Positions 15,297-25,182 are shown, numbered from the stretch's first letter. The stretch is DNA of 64,000 bases from Tenggerimyces sp963762635 (GCA_963762635.1 CAVXLQ010000004.1:372001-436000), one strand, 5' to 3'. A program made the numbers and translations. Notes: generated by a model not told the origin, from the letters alone.

Positions 15297-17504
15297 ATGA
15301 TCCACCCTGCCCAACCTCGTCGTTTGCTCATGCGCCTCGTCCTGACCGCCGCGATCGTCGCGACCGGTCTCGGGGCGACGGCGGTGGCCGGCCAGACAGC
15401 CGGCCCTGGGCCTAACAGCCAGATCTCTGGCAATCCGCTCGCGCGGGAACGGTTCGGTGACTCCGACCACCAGCTGCCCGCCAAGCTTCCGGTCAAGACA
15501 GAAAAGGCCAAGCCAGCCAAGCCATTGGCGAAGAAGTCCGGCACGGTTGCCGTACAGAAGAGCCTGAAGCTGAAGGCCAAGACCGCGACGAAGTCCGCGG
15601 TCGGCGTCACGGCGGCAAATGACAAGGTCGCCTTGCGCGCACTCGTCATCGGCTTCGACGCGAACGACTTCGGCCTTCCCACCTGGAAGTCCACCCTCGA
15701 CCGCGTCGGCGCCGGGTACGACGTTCTGCTCGCGAAGGACCAGCCGCTGACCGCGGAGACGCTGGTCGGCGCCGACGGCGTGGGCAAGTACAACGCGATC
15801 CTGCTGACGGACGCGATGCTGCTCGACACCTCGACCTTCACGAGTGCGCTCGACGGCAACGAGTGGAACACGCTGTGGGCGTACGAGCGTGACTTCCAGG
15901 TCCGTCAGGCCGTGCTCTACGCGAGCTACGGCTCCTGGCCGGAGGACTACTGCCTGCGGCAGGGCACCGAGGGTGGCGTGGGTGACACGCCGCTGCTCGC
16001 GACCCTGACTGCCGCTGGTCAGTCCGTGTTCAGCGACCTGAAGGTCGGCGTGAAGGTCCCGATCGTGCAGTCGTGGGTCTACCGCGACACGCTGCAGGCC
16101 GGCTGTGCCGCGACGCCGATCATCCAGACCGGCACGAGCATTCTCGGCGTGACCTCGACGACGGCCGATGGTCGCGAGCGGGCCGCGCTCACGTTCTCCA
16201 ACAACCAGTACCTGCTGCAGTCGAACCTGCTCGCGTACGGCCTGTTCCGCTGGGCGTCGCGTGGTTTGTTCTTCGGTGAGCAGAAGCACTACCTGATGAC
16301 GGACGTGGACGACTGGTTCAACACGTCCGACGAGCTGCTGCCCGACGGCACGTACCTGCCCGAGCCCGGTTTCCAGATGACCGGACACGACGCGTCGAAC
16401 GCGAGCGAAGCGCAGATCAAGCTGCAGAAGAAGTTCCCGCTCGCCGCCGCGTTCACGATGGACATCGCCTACAACTCTGGCGATGCCGACATGACCGCGC
16501 CGAAGCAGTGCTACTCCAACGGTGGGGTCGAGCAGCTGACGGCCACCTCTCGTTGTATCGCGAAGAAGTTCCGCTGGGTCAACCACACGTTGACGCACCC
16601 GAAGCTGAACTCCAGCGACTACGCGTCGACGTTCACCGAGATCAACGAGAACCTGACGCGAGGCGCCACGCTCGGCCTGCCGACGGACTCGCAGATCCTC
16701 AAGACCGGTGAGTACTCCGGCCTCGGCGTGTTCCACCCGGACCCGAACAACGACATCGACCCGCCGACGGACTACGGGCTGATGGCGTCGAACCCGAACC
16801 TGCTGCAGGCGGCGAAGGACTCGGGTGTGAAGTACCTGCACGGCAACATGTCGTTCAACAGCCACAAGCCTGCTTGCTTCAACTGTGGCGTGCGGCATCC
16901 GATGGAGCCGAGCCTCACGATCGTGCCGGACTGGCCGACGAACATCGCGTACTTCAGCACGACGCCGGATGAGGAAACGTATTTCTACAACATGTACTAC
17001 GGGCCGAACGGCAAGTTCCCGTTCTTCCCCGTGAACCAGACGTACGCGCAGTTGATGAACTACGAGACCGACGTCGCGATGCAGCATGTCGCTTCGGGGT
17101 CGATCTACACGCACACGTTCCACATCGGCAACCTGCGCGACTACACCTACGTCTGCAACCCCACGTGCCGTACGCAGGGCAAGACGCTGTTGTCGGACTG
17201 GGCTGACCAGGTGATGACGAAATACACGTCGTACTACAGCGTTCCCCTGCTGTCGCCGGGCTGGACCAAGCTCGCCGACTACGTGGGCAAGCGCAACGTG
17301 CAATTCGAGACGCTCGCCGCCGGCGCGCGTGGGGTGTACGACCGGACCGCCAACACGGTGACGGTGACGTCGCCGGCGGCTGGCTCGGTGACGGTGACCG
17401 GTGCGACGACGGCCGGGTTCACCACGTACGGCACGGAGAAGTCCGCGCTGATCACGCTGGCTGCGGGAACCCCGGTGACTTTCACGCCGAGCGTTCTGCC
17501 GTAG
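15297..17504 (+). CDS. Secreted Agd3-like (CE18-type) amino-sugar polysaccharide deacetylase
   Basis: The 735-residue protein has a signal peptide (RRLLMRLVLTAAIVATGLGA, then AVA) and a Lys/Ala-rich linker. An N-terminal beta domain and a NodB-like barrel follow. In the barrel I see the metal/catalytic motif LMTDVDDWFN (D336, D338, D339) and NHTLTHPKL (H430, H434, the HxxxH pattern). FHIGNLRDY and a beta-sandwich end follow. This arrangement resembles Agd3, the fungal galactosaminogalactan deacetylase with a CBM87 domain; the assignment is from memory of that family. The ATG at 15297 is chosen for the signal peptide and a G-rich stretch 9 nt upstream. A terminator follows. Confidence 0.72.
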   Translation: MIHPAQPRRLLMRLVLTAAIVATGLGATAVAGQTAGPGPNSQISGNPLARERFGDSDHQLPAKLPVKTEKAKPAKPLAKKSGTVAVQKSLKLKAKTATKSAVGVTAANDKVALRALVIGFDANDFGLPTWKSTLDRVGAGYDVLLAKDQPLTAETLVGADGVGKYNAILLTDAMLLDTSTFTSALDGNEWNTLWAYERDFQVRQAVLYASYGSWPEDYCLRQGTEGGVGDTPLLATLTAAGQSVFSDLKVGVKVPIVQSWVYRDTLQAGCAATPIIQTGTSILGVTSTTADGRERAALTFSNNQYLLQSNLLAYGLFRWASRGLFFGEQKHYLMTDVDDWFNTSDELLPDGTYLPEPGFQMTGHDASNASEAQIKLQKKFPLAAAFTMDIAYNSGDADMTAPKQCYSNGGVEQLTATSRCIAKKFRWVNHTLTHPKLNSSDYASTFTEINENLTRGATLGLPTDSQILKTGEYSGLGVFHPDPNNDIDPPTDYGLMASNPNLLQAAKDSGVKYLHGNMSFNSHKPACFNCGVRHPMEPSLTIVPDWPTNIAYFSTTPDEETYFYNMYYGPNGKFPFFPVNQTYAQLMNYETDVAMQHVASGSIYTHTFHIGNLRDYTYVCNPTCRTQGKTLLSDWADQVMTKYTSYYSVPLLSPGWTKLADYVGKRNVQFETLAAGARGVYDRTANTVTVTSPAAGSVTVTGATTAGFTTYGTEKSALITLAAGTPVTFTPSVLP

Positions 17505-17523
17505 CTCTGCTGGCTGGTTGACT

Positions 17524-17560
17524 GCTGCCAGGTCTCGCCTTCTCGGCGGGACCTGGCAGC
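17524..17560 (+). terminator. Hairpin terminator after the deacetylase gene
   Basis: GCTGCCAGGTCTCGCC at 17524-17539 pairs with the mirrored sequence ending at 17560 (one mismatch), around a short TTCT loop. It begins 20 nt after the stop. Confidence 0.7.
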
Positions 17561-17570
17561 ATTCGCTGCT

Positions 17571-18767
17571 ATGGCAGGTGGACTCTCCTCGACGCGGCTC
17601 GCTCGGTTGCGTTCGGTGCTCTCGTCGCATGTCGAAGCCGGTCGGCTCCCGGGCGCGGTGACGCTGGTCAGCCGGCGGGGCGAGGTGCATGTCGACGCGG
17701 TCGGCTCGTTGGCCCTCGGCGGTGCCGAGCCGATGCGGCGGGACTCGATCTTCCGGATCGCGTCGTTGACCAAGCCGGTCGTGGCCGTGCTCGCGCTGCA
17801 GCTGGCCGAGGAGTGCCTGATCAGCCTCGACGAGCCGGTGGCTCGGCTGCTTCCGGAGCTCGCCTCTCCGCGGGTGATCGCCGCTGTGGACGGTCCGTTG
17901 ACCGAGACCGTTCCGGTGGAGCGGCCGATCACCGTTCGGGACCTGCTGACGTTCCGGAACGGGCTGGGGATGCTGTTCTCGCTGCCGCCTACGTCGCCGC
18001 TGGGCTCGGCGACCGCCGCGCTGAGCGGCTTCGGGCCGCCGCAGCACGCGCAGACGGAGACGGGGGACGAGTGGCTCGCCTCGCTCGCGGCGCTGCCGCT
18101 GATGTACCAGCCCGGATCGCGGTGGCTCTACAACACCGGTCTCGAGATCCTCGGCGTGCTGCTCGAGCGGGCCTCCGGGTCGCCGCTTCCGGAGCTGTTG
18201 TCGGAGCGTGTCTTCGGTCCGCTGGGGATGACCGACTCCGGCTTCACCCTGCCGGAGTCCGCGGTCGGGCGGCTGACGTCCGCGTACTACGCCACGCCGT
18301 CGGGCGAGCTGGTGCTGGACGACCCGGCCGCGACGTCCAAGCATCTGACGCCGCCGACCCACCCATCGGCCGGGGCTGGGTTGCTGTCGACGATCGACGA
18401 CTTCCACACGTTCACCGAGCTGCTCCGCCACTTCGGCCGCCGCGGCGCCGACCGGCTGCTGGCCCGGCCGAACGTGGAGGCGATGCTCTCCGACCAGCTG
18501 ACCCCGGCGCAGAAGGCGGTGTCGGGCTTCGGCACCGGATACTTCGACAGCCGCGGCTGGGGCTTCGGCGTCGCGGTGGGAACGAGGAACGACGGCCTCG
18601 ACCGCGTGGGCCGCTACGGCTGGGACGGCGGCACGGGGACGACCTGGTTCACCGACCCCGCCGAAGACCTGACCGCCATCCTCTTCACCCAACGCGGCGG
18701 CTTCCCGCTGGCCTCCCCGGTCTACCTCGACTTCTGGGCCTGCGTGTACGCGGCCATCGACGACTGA
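17571..18767 (+). CDS. Serine hydrolase of the beta-lactamase/penicillin-binding-protein class C fold
   Basis: The 398-residue protein has no signal peptide. It carries the nucleophile motif S-x-x-K (IASLTKPVV, about residue 65) and the Tyr motif YNT (WLYNTGLEILG). A GDGGTG-like third motif appears as WDGGTGTTWF, where beta-lactamases have KTG/HTG. Family members include esterases and D-aminopeptidases acting on diverse substrates, so function is open. It starts close after the deacetylase terminator and converges with the ROK regulator (11-nt gap). Confidence 0.8.
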   Translation: MAGGLSSTRLARLRSVLSSHVEAGRLPGAVTLVSRRGEVHVDAVGSLALGGAEPMRRDSIFRIASLTKPVVAVLALQLAEECLISLDEPVARLLPELASPRVIAAVDGPLTETVPVERPITVRDLLTFRNGLGMLFSLPPTSPLGSATAALSGFGPPQHAQTETGDEWLASLAALPLMYQPGSRWLYNTGLEILGVLLERASGSPLPELLSERVFGPLGMTDSGFTLPESAVGRLTSAYYATPSGELVLDDPAATSKHLTPPTHPSAGAGLLSTIDDFHTFTELLRHFGRRGADRLLARPNVEAMLSDQLTPAQKAVSGFGTGYFDSRGWGFGVAVGTRNDGLDRVGRYGWDGGTGTTWFTDPAEDLTAILFTQRGGFPLASPVYLDFWACVYAAIDD

Positions 18768-18778
18768 CTGGGCGCGGG

Positions 18779-20014
18779 CTAGCTGAGCGCGTCGAGCAGC
18801 GACGGTTCGGCGCGGTCGAGGGCGATGCGTACGGCGCCCATGGCGACTGCTCGGTCGCCCAGCTCCGAGGCCGCCACCTCGGGCGCCTGGATGCCGGGGC
18901 CGACCAGGCGGTCCAGCGTCGCGCGAACGGGTGGGAGCAGGACCTCGCTCGCCGCCGCCGCTCGCCCACCGACCACGAACAGCTCCGGGCTGATCAGCGT
19001 CGCCAGCACCAGGCAGACGCGGCAGAACCGACCGAGCGCGGTCTCGAACTCGCGCCGCGCGCCGACTCGCCCGGCCTGCACCGCGTCGAGCCAGCGGTCG
19101 AGGGACGACACCGCCACGCCATGCATCGGCGCGAGGTCGCGCATCAGCACGCGCACCGCCTCGGTCCGCACCGCCTCGCGCGCGATCAGGTCGTCGATGG
19201 TCGCGTCGACGATCTCCAACACCAGTTGCTCGAGCGGCTCGCCGCGGTCGGCCTGGCGGATCAGCCCGAGGAACGTCATCTCGCCCGTTCCGCCGCTCTT
19301 GCCCCGCACGAGCTCGCCACCGAGAACGATCCCCGCCCCGACCCGGTCGCCCGCCATCAGGAACACGACGTCGTCGCGACCCCGCGCCACACCGCACCAG
19401 CGTTCGCCGAGAGCCGCGAGGTTCGCGTCGTTCTCGACCACGGCCGCGCAGCCGAACGCCTGGGCGAACGTCTCCGCCAACCCGAAGTCCGACCACTGCG
19501 CCATCGCGTTGCAGTACCGCACCGAGCCGCTCACCGGATCGACGATGCCGGGGGAGCCGACCCCGACCGCGCGCAGGCTCGTGACGTCCGCCTCCAGGAG
19601 CGCCGTGGTCGCGACCTGTCGCGCCGCGCGGAGGCGGCGGGCCCGCGTCAGGTCCGGTGTGAGGACGGCCTCGCGATGGGCGAGCACGGTGCCGGAGAGG
19701 TCCGTGACGACCGCCTCCAACCGGTTCGCCCCGATGTCGACGCCGAGGACGTGGCCGGACTCGCCGCGGAACCGCAGCCAGCGCTGCGGACGGCCCCGTC
19801 CGCGCGAACCAGAAACGGCAGCGGCCTGAGCCGGACCCACGACGCCCAACCGGGACAGGTCGTCGACGACGGCGTCCAGCGTCGCGCGGGAGAGTCCGGA
19901 ACGGCGGACGAGCTCGGGCACGTTCAGCGCCGCCTCGTTCCGGAGCGCGTCGAGCACGCGGGCCGCGTTCAGGCGACGCAACAGCGCTGGCGTCGCCGAC
20001 CCGTTCTCGACCAT
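18779..20014 (-). CDS. ROK family (NagC/XylR-like) transcriptional regulator
   Basis: The 411-residue protein begins at ATG 20014, behind GGGAGAG. Residues about 10-70 form a winged helix (LLRRLNAARVLDALRNE, LVRRSGLSRATLDAVVDDL). From about residue 85 the sugar-kinase-like ROK fold follows: VLGVDIGANRLEAVVTDLSG (phosphate loop), GVGSPGIVDP, VENDANLAALGE and GAGIVLGGELVRG. The usual Cys-rich zinc motif of ROK proteins is not evident, as in several actinobacterial members. It is divergent from the GH123-like gene and probably controls that gene and itself in response to a sugar. Confidence 0.85.
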   Translation of the reverse strand: MVENGSATPALLRRLNAARVLDALRNEAALNVPELVRRSGLSRATLDAVVDDLSRLGVVGPAQAAAVSGSRGRGRPQRWLRFRGESGHVLGVDIGANRLEAVVTDLSGTVLAHREAVLTPDLTRARRLRAARQVATTALLEADVTSLRAVGVGSPGIVDPVSGSVRYCNAMAQWSDFGLAETFAQAFGCAAVVENDANLAALGERWCGVARGRDDVVFLMAGDRVGAGIVLGGELVRGKSGGTGEMTFLGLIRQADRGEPLEQLVLEIVDATIDDLIAREAVRTEAVRVLMRDLAPMHGVAVSSLDRWLDAVQAGRVGARREFETALGRFCRVCLVLATLISPELFVVGGRAAAASEVLLPPVRATLDRLVGPGIQAPEVAASELGDRAVAMGAVRIALDRAEPSLLDALS

Positions 20015-20084
20015 CCGACTCTCCCGTTGGCCATTTTTTCCTAGATACCTTGACTTAATAATACGCACGTCTCACGCTGATCTC
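20015..20084. promoter_or_regulatory. AT-rich divergent promoter/operator region between the ROK regulator and GH123-like genes
   Basis: Between the two start codons, 20034-20066 is strikingly AT-rich for this genome (CCATTTTTTCC, then TTGACTTAATAATACG). ROK regulators typically bind AT-rich inverted repeats. I see only a weak dyad, so the exact operator is not assigned. TAATAAT could serve as a -10 for the rightward gene. Confidence 0.4.
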
Positions 20085-23075
20085 GTGCGAAGCAGACGAG
20101 CCTACTCAGTTGCCCTCAGCGTCGCCCTCCTCGTCGCGGCGAGCCCGGTCGCGCAGGCCGGCACGACTACCCCGCAGGTGTGGGTGGAGGACGCGTTGCG
20201 CACGGTGTACCGCACGAGCACCCTCCCCGAGGGTGCGGCGACGAGTGTGCGGCTCTCGACTGCCCGCAACGAGTACGAGAGCGCGCAGATCGCCGTCCGC
20301 GCGTCGACGCCCACGACGATCACGAGCGTGACGTTCTCCGACCTCACGGCCGCGCCCGGCAAGGTCCTGCCCAGCACCCACCTGAGCTATCGGTTCGTCG
20401 CGTACGAGGACACCTCGACCGTCCAGCCGAACCCGTTCTTCCCCGACCGGGTGGGCAACCAGCTCTACCCGAAGTCGGCGATGCCGGATCCGATCTCCAA
20501 CGCTGCTTCGGTCTCGGTGGCCGCGAACGAGACGCAGCCGATCTTCGTCACGAGCTACATCCCAGCGAACACAGCGCCGGGAACGTACGTCGGCCGCGCG
20601 ACGATCCACACCACCCGCGGCCAGCGCGTCGTTCCCCTTCGCGTGGTGGTGCACAGCGCGACCGTGCCGTCGCTCAAGGATGCGAGTTTCGTCAACTACC
20701 ACTGGATGATGACGAACGGCTTCACCTGGGACGGGCTGAAGTGGAAGGGCGAGGGCAGCGAGGCGTACGACGTCGGCAAGTACTACTACGGTGTCGAGAC
20801 GTACAGCGACGAATGGTTCGCTCTGATGGACTCGTTCGCCAAGACGTTGGCCGAGTACCGCACGAACATGACCTGGGTGCGGACCGACCTGCTGCTGCAG
20901 GCGACCGGGACCGATCTGTCGGAGTTCGTAGACGGCATTCCCAACGATCTGGACTGGTCACTCTTCGATCGGTACGTCGAGACGTTCGCGAACCGCGGCT
21001 TCACCTCGTTCGCGAACCAGCACCTGATCCACCTGCTCAACAAAATGCCGGAGAACGAAAGGCCAACGGAGGCTTGGAATACGAAGCTCCCGGACGCGCT
21101 GCCGGTGACGGACGCGTTCCTGCGGAACTACCTGACCGCGCTGTCGCGGCACCTGGCCGCGAAGGGTTGGACGCCCGCGCAGGGCATCACCTGGTACCAG
21201 CACATCCTGGACGAGCCGATCTCGGACCAGACGCGGAACTGGTGGACGTACGTCGCGCGGGAGATCAAGCAGATCAACGCCGCCACCGGCGGCTCGCTGC
21301 GGACGATGGACGCCGACCCGGGGAGCACCTTGCTCGACAGCCGGTCGAAGCCGTACGTCGACACCTGGGTGCCGTTGACGCCGACGTTCGAGGCGCGGAA
21401 GACCGAGTACAAGGCGGAGCAGGCCGCCGGGCGCGACCTGTGGGTGTACACGTGCGAGGTCAACACGCCGCCGTGGTTGAACAGGTTCTGGACGCAGCCG
21501 ACGCTGACCGGCCGGTTGCTGTTCTGGAACCTCGAGCGGCAAGGCGTGCAAGGGCATCTGCACTGGGCTTGGAACGCCTGGTACGTCGGGCCGTGGAGCG
21601 GTGACTCGTACATCGTCTATCCGGACCGGGAGCGGCGTACGTTCAAGAGCAGCCTGCGGCTCGAGGCGCAGCGGGACGGGATCGAGGACTACGAGCTGCT
21701 GGCGCTCCTCGCCAAGAAGCGGCCGGCGCTGGCGCGGGAGATCGTCGATGTGGCATTGAGTCCTGACGATCCGCGGAAGTACACGCTCGATCCTTCGTAC
21801 CTGACGACCCTGCACGACTATCTGGTGCGCGCGGTGTCGGGGGAGCACGTGGGAGCGATCCCAGTGCCGACAAGCCCCTATCTGGACCAGGCGATGCCGC
21901 GGACCGTGGTGGTGGACGACGGCGATCCCGCGCTGACGTACACCGGGAGCTGGGGTGTGGAGCAACGCCAGTACGCGTACCTCGGCTCGGTGACGGCTGC
22001 CTCGTCTGCCCAGGCCGCCGCGTCGTACACGTTCTCCGGGGCTGGGGTTTCGGTGGCGGTGGAGAAGGGCCCGAAGGCTGGTCGGGTCGCGTTCTCGGTG
22101 GACGGCGGGCCGGCGCGGACAGTCGATCTCTATGAGGCCGTTCGGTACGACTCCACGACGGTGTTCCGGGTGAGCGGGCTCTCTGCCGGGACGCACACGC
22201 TACGGATCGTCAACCAGGACAGCAAGGAGCTGCGGCTCGATGCCGTTCGGGTGGCCTTGCATCCGGGGCAGCAGGTGTTCGACGCCTCGTTGCGGAGCCT
22301 GGCGGTGAGCGGCGTTCCGCCGTTGGCGTTCGATGGTCGGATCGGCTCGTACCGCGCACTGGTGCCGTCGAATGTGGAGTCTGTGTCGGTGACGCCGACG
22401 TTGACGGACACGGGCGGCTCGTTGACGGTGAACGGCCGCGCTGTGGCGAGTGGCGCGACGGTGACAGCCACGGTGCCTGCGGGGAAGAGCGAGCTCGTGG
22501 TGCGTACGGTGGCGCGCGACGGGGTGACCACGAAGACGTACCGGGTGCGGTTGGTGAAGGGCGCGGTGAACGCGCCAGAGGTCAACGTGGCAAGGTCGTT
22601 CGCCGCGATCTCGGCTTCGGCGACGCGGCCGGGCGAGGGCGGCGTGACGTACGGGCCGCAGCGGGCGGTGGACGGCGACTACGGGACGATGTACGCGAGC
22701 GACCAGGCTTACCTGCAGGCTCACCCGCTGCCGCACGAGATCGTGCTGAGCTGGGACGCGCCGCAGTCGTTGAACACCGTTGTGCTGGCGACCCGCGGCG
22801 GTCTCGCCCAGGGGCTGACCGACGTGACCGTCCAGGTGGGGGCGAAGGATGGCGCGTGGCAGACGGTCGCCTCACGCGTCCCGTTCCGCTGGCAACGCGA
22901 TGACGACGACGGCGTGATGGAGTACTCGAGTGCGGACCTGCCAGCGCTGACCGACGTGCGGAAGCTGCGGCTGCAGATCAACAACGCGAACTGGGAACGC
23001 TGGACCATGTACGCCGTCTACGAGCTCGAGCTCTACCAGCTCCCCGACCACGGAGAGATCCCGGTCCAGCCCTAG
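20085..23075 (+). CDS. Secreted GH123/DUF4091-like glycoside hydrolase with cadherin-like and F5/8-type C-terminal domains
   Basis: The 996-residue protein starts at GTG 20085 with a signal peptide (YSVALSVALLVAASPVAQA). An N-terminal beta domain is followed by a barrel containing WYQHILDEPISDQTRNWW. Asp376-Glu377 match the DE pair of GH123 beta-N-acetylgalactosaminidases and DUF4091 proteins. GHLHWAWNAWYVGPWSGD and the helical RLEAQRDGIEDYELLALLA complete the DUF4091-type core. Then come a carbohydrate-binding-like beta domain, a cadherin-like domain (SLAVSGVPPLAFD, VRTVARDGVTTKTYRVRL) and a discoidin-like end. The stop shares the palindrome CTAG with the convergent GNAT gene. Confidence 0.78.
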   Translation: MRSRRAYSVALSVALLVAASPVAQAGTTTPQVWVEDALRTVYRTSTLPEGAATSVRLSTARNEYESAQIAVRASTPTTITSVTFSDLTAAPGKVLPSTHLSYRFVAYEDTSTVQPNPFFPDRVGNQLYPKSAMPDPISNAASVSVAANETQPIFVTSYIPANTAPGTYVGRATIHTTRGQRVVPLRVVVHSATVPSLKDASFVNYHWMMTNGFTWDGLKWKGEGSEAYDVGKYYYGVETYSDEWFALMDSFAKTLAEYRTNMTWVRTDLLLQATGTDLSEFVDGIPNDLDWSLFDRYVETFANRGFTSFANQHLIHLLNKMPENERPTEAWNTKLPDALPVTDAFLRNYLTALSRHLAAKGWTPAQGITWYQHILDEPISDQTRNWWTYVAREIKQINAATGGSLRTMDADPGSTLLDSRSKPYVDTWVPLTPTFEARKTEYKAEQAAGRDLWVYTCEVNTPPWLNRFWTQPTLTGRLLFWNLERQGVQGHLHWAWNAWYVGPWSGDSYIVYPDRERRTFKSSLRLEAQRDGIEDYELLALLAKKRPALAREIVDVALSPDDPRKYTLDPSYLTTLHDYLVRAVSGEHVGAIPVPTSPYLDQAMPRTVVVDDGDPALTYTGSWGVEQRQYAYLGSVTAASSAQAAASYTFSGAGVSVAVEKGPKAGRVAFSVDGGPARTVDLYEAVRYDSTTVFRVSGLSAGTHTLRIVNQDSKELRLDAVRVALHPGQQVFDASLRSLAVSGVPPLAFDGRIGSYRALVPSNVESVSVTPTLTDTGGSLTVNGRAVASGATVTATVPAGKSELVVRTVARDGVTTKTYRVRLVKGAVNAPEVNVARSFAAISASATRPGEGGVTYGPQRAVDGDYGTMYASDQAYLQAHPLPHEIVLSWDAPQSLNTVVLATRGGLAQGLTDVTVQVGAKDGAWQTVASRVPFRWQRDDDDGVMEYSSADLPALTDVRKLRLQINNANWERWTMYAVYELELYQLPDHGEIPVQP

Positions 23076-23773
23076 CGCTGGCCGGCGTGGAGTCCGGAGT
23101 CTTCGGGGCGGGAGATCTTCCAGAGCCAGCCGAGCCGCTCGAGGCCGAGCCGTCCGGCGACGCGCTGGGACGAGAGGTTGTCGGCAGACGTGCTGTAGAA
23201 GAGCGTGCGCCCCTTGGCGACCTCGGCCCAGCGCGCGGTGGTGGCGGCGGCGAGGCCACGGCCGCGGAAGTCGGGGTGGGTCCAGATGCCGATCTCCGCT
23301 GCTCGGTCGATCGACGCCGGCGTATGGGCGACCGCCGCGACGCGGTCGTCGTCGGCGACCGCGATCGCCCACGGGCCAAGGGTTCCGGCGAGCAGCTCCT
23401 GCCACTCGTCGGGTTCCCAGTTGTCCGGGCGAGGAAGCGGCCGCGGCGCCGAGCTGTCGACGAAGTCGGCGTCGCTCTCGTACGCGAGGCCGTCCGGGAT
23501 CAGATAGCCCGGCCCGGAGTTGAGCACCGTGCTGCCGTACACGCCGTCAAGAACCCGTTGACACTCGGCGAGGAACGGCGCGAGGTCCGCAGGATCCGCC
23601 GCGACCGCGGCGAGCTGGGCAACAAGCTCGTCGGGCTCGGACGAGCCGTACCGGACCACGACCTCGTCGGCAGTGACGCCCGCGACCAGATGGTGCGCGG
23701 CCAACACCCGCCCGCGCTCGTCGGAGCCCCACAGCGTCTCCATCTCCAGCGCGATCAACTCCGTCGTCCTCAC
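23072..23773 (-). CDS. GNAT family N-acetyltransferase
   Basis: The 233-residue protein is read from GTG 23773 (TAAGG about 9 nt upstream). The N-terminal half is a less conserved partner domain. The C-terminal half has the GNAT core: IAVADDDRVAAVAHT, then IGIWTHPDFRGRGLAAATTA with the acetyl-CoA-binding R-G-R-G-L-A loop, then TLFYSTSADNLSSQRVAGRL, the last motif pairing with the CoA tail. The substrate is unknown. Its TAG stop overlaps that of the GH123-like gene on the other strand. Confidence 0.85.
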   Translation of the reverse strand: MRTTELIALEMETLWGSDERGRVLAAHHLVAGVTADEVVVRYGSSEPDELVAQLAAVAADPADLAPFLAECQRVLDGVYGSTVLNSGPGYLIPDGLAYESDADFVDSSAPRPLPRPDNWEPDEWQELLAGTLGPWAIAVADDDRVAAVAHTPASIDRAAEIGIWTHPDFRGRGLAAATTARWAEVAKGRTLFYSTSADNLSSQRVAGRLGLERLGWLWKISRPEDSGLHAGQR

Positions 23774-23883
23774 GCCATGGACCTTAGGGGAGCGGCACGA
23801 TGCCGTCTTCTGGTTAACCCCACCCCGAACCGGCCGGCTGGCTGGATTTCCGTGCACCCCGCCGAATTCCTAGCGTTGAGGGC

Positions 23884-25182
23884 ATGACGAAGCCCTCCAC
23901 GCGAGTCGCATCGGTCGTACGGACCGTCACCACCACCGCAGTCATAGCCAGCCTTGCGATCACCGGCGCCGCGATCGGTACCAACGTCGCAAGCGCGGCC
24001 AAAACGCCCCTCGCTGCAGCCAACAACGACGCCACGACAGCCAAGACCGGTCACCGAGGCGCGCTCGTCGACCACGTCGACCTCCGGACGATCACCACCA
24101 AGACTCTCGAGACCGAGCTCCAAGGCGAGGGCTTCAGCGACAAGGCCTCGATCAAGTACGACATCAAGACCTACCGCCTCATCTACCGCACGGTCGACGA
24201 GTTCGGCAGGCCCACCACGGCCAGCGGCCTGGTGGCCCTCCCGGAACGACGAGCCGGCCGTGTCCTCGAGACCGTCTCGTACAGCCACGGCACGGAGCTC
24301 GCCAAGGCCGACGCCCCCTCCGTCGCCGAGGACCTCTGGGGACCCGGACCCACCCACGCCTACGCGGCCGCCGGGTTCGCGGCTGTCGCCCCCGACTACC
24401 TCGGCCTCGGCGAAGGCCCGGGCAGACACCCGTTCCTGCACATCAAGTCCGAGACGACCGCGACGATCGACCTGCTCAAGGCAGCGCGGACGTTCGCCAA
24501 GCAAAACGGCAGGATCCTCGCAAACGACCTCTACATCACCGGCTTCTCCCAGGGCGCCTCTGCCGCCACCGGGCTCGCGAAGGCGCTGCACCAGGGCGCT
24601 GACCGATCCTTCCGAGTTGCCGCACTTGCCCCGATTAGCGGTGCGTACGACTGGCGACGCGTCGAGCTGCCCGCCCTGCTCAGCGGCGAGGACATCCCCA
24701 ACCCCAAGCTGAGCGTCGGCTACACCGCCTACTTCCTCACCGCGTGGGACCGGCGGCTGAACCTCTACGACGACTCCTCCGAGGTCTTCCAATCCCCGTA
24801 CGACGACGGCCGCATCGAGCGCGTCCTCGACGGCCTGCATGGCGGCCAGGAGATCCTGGCGACCATCCCCGACAACGTGAACGACCTGTTCACCGACGAG
24901 GCGTTCGCGATGATGCGCAACCCGACCGGCAAGCTCGCCAAGGCCATGCGGGAGCACGACACGACCTGCTCGGACTGGAAGCCGCGCTACCCGGTCAAGC
25001 TCTACTACGGCGGCGCCGACGACCAGGTGCTGAACGCCAACACGGCCTACTGTGCGACCGAGTTCGGCGCCAGCCGCGCCAACGTCAAGGCGGTCGACCT
25101 CGGCGCCGGCGTCGACCACCTGGCCACGAACCGCGTGGGTACGGCCGCCACGGTGCGCTGGTTCAGCGACCTCGCCCGCTGA
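23884..25182 (+). CDS. Secreted lipase-like alpha/beta hydrolase
   Basis: The 432-residue protein has a signal peptide (VVRTVTTTAVIASLAITGAA) and the nucleophile elbow ITGFSQGASAATGLA (G-x-S-x-G). Conserved blocks of the secretory-lipase type include LETVSYSHGTELAKADAPS and APDYLGLGEG. The probable acid and histidine are in KLYYGGADDQV and LGAGVDHL. It likely cleaves esters outside the cell. A TAGCGT box at 23871-23876 sits 7 nt before the ATG and there is no ribosome-binding site, which is consistent with a leaderless transcript. A terminator follows. Confidence 0.82.
   Translation: MTKPSTRVASVVRTVTTTAVIASLAITGAAIGTNVASAAKTPLAAANNDATTAKTGHRGALVDHVDLRTITTKTLETELQGEGFSDKASIKYDIKTYRLIYRTVDEFGRPTTASGLVALPERRAGRVLETVSYSHGTELAKADAPSVAEDLWGPGPTHAYAAAGFAAVAPDYLGLGEGPGRHPFLHIKSETTATIDLLKAARTFAKQNGRILANDLYITGFSQGASAATGLAKALHQGADRSFRVAALAPISGAYDWRRVELPALLSGEDIPNPKLSVGYTAYFLTAWDRRLNLYDDSSEVFQSPYDDGRIERVLDGLHGGQEILATIPDNVNDLFTDEAFAMMRNPTGKLAKAMREHDTTCSDWKPRYPVKLYYGGADDQVLNANTAYCATEFGASRANVKAVDLGAGVDHLATNRVGTAATVRWFSDLAR

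Noticed and set aside
15252..19496. 1,414-codon minus-strand open frame
   Set aside because: It is antisense to the deacetylase, hydrolase and ROK genes, rich in Arg/Val/Gly repeats, with no domain. Such shadows are expected at this GC content.
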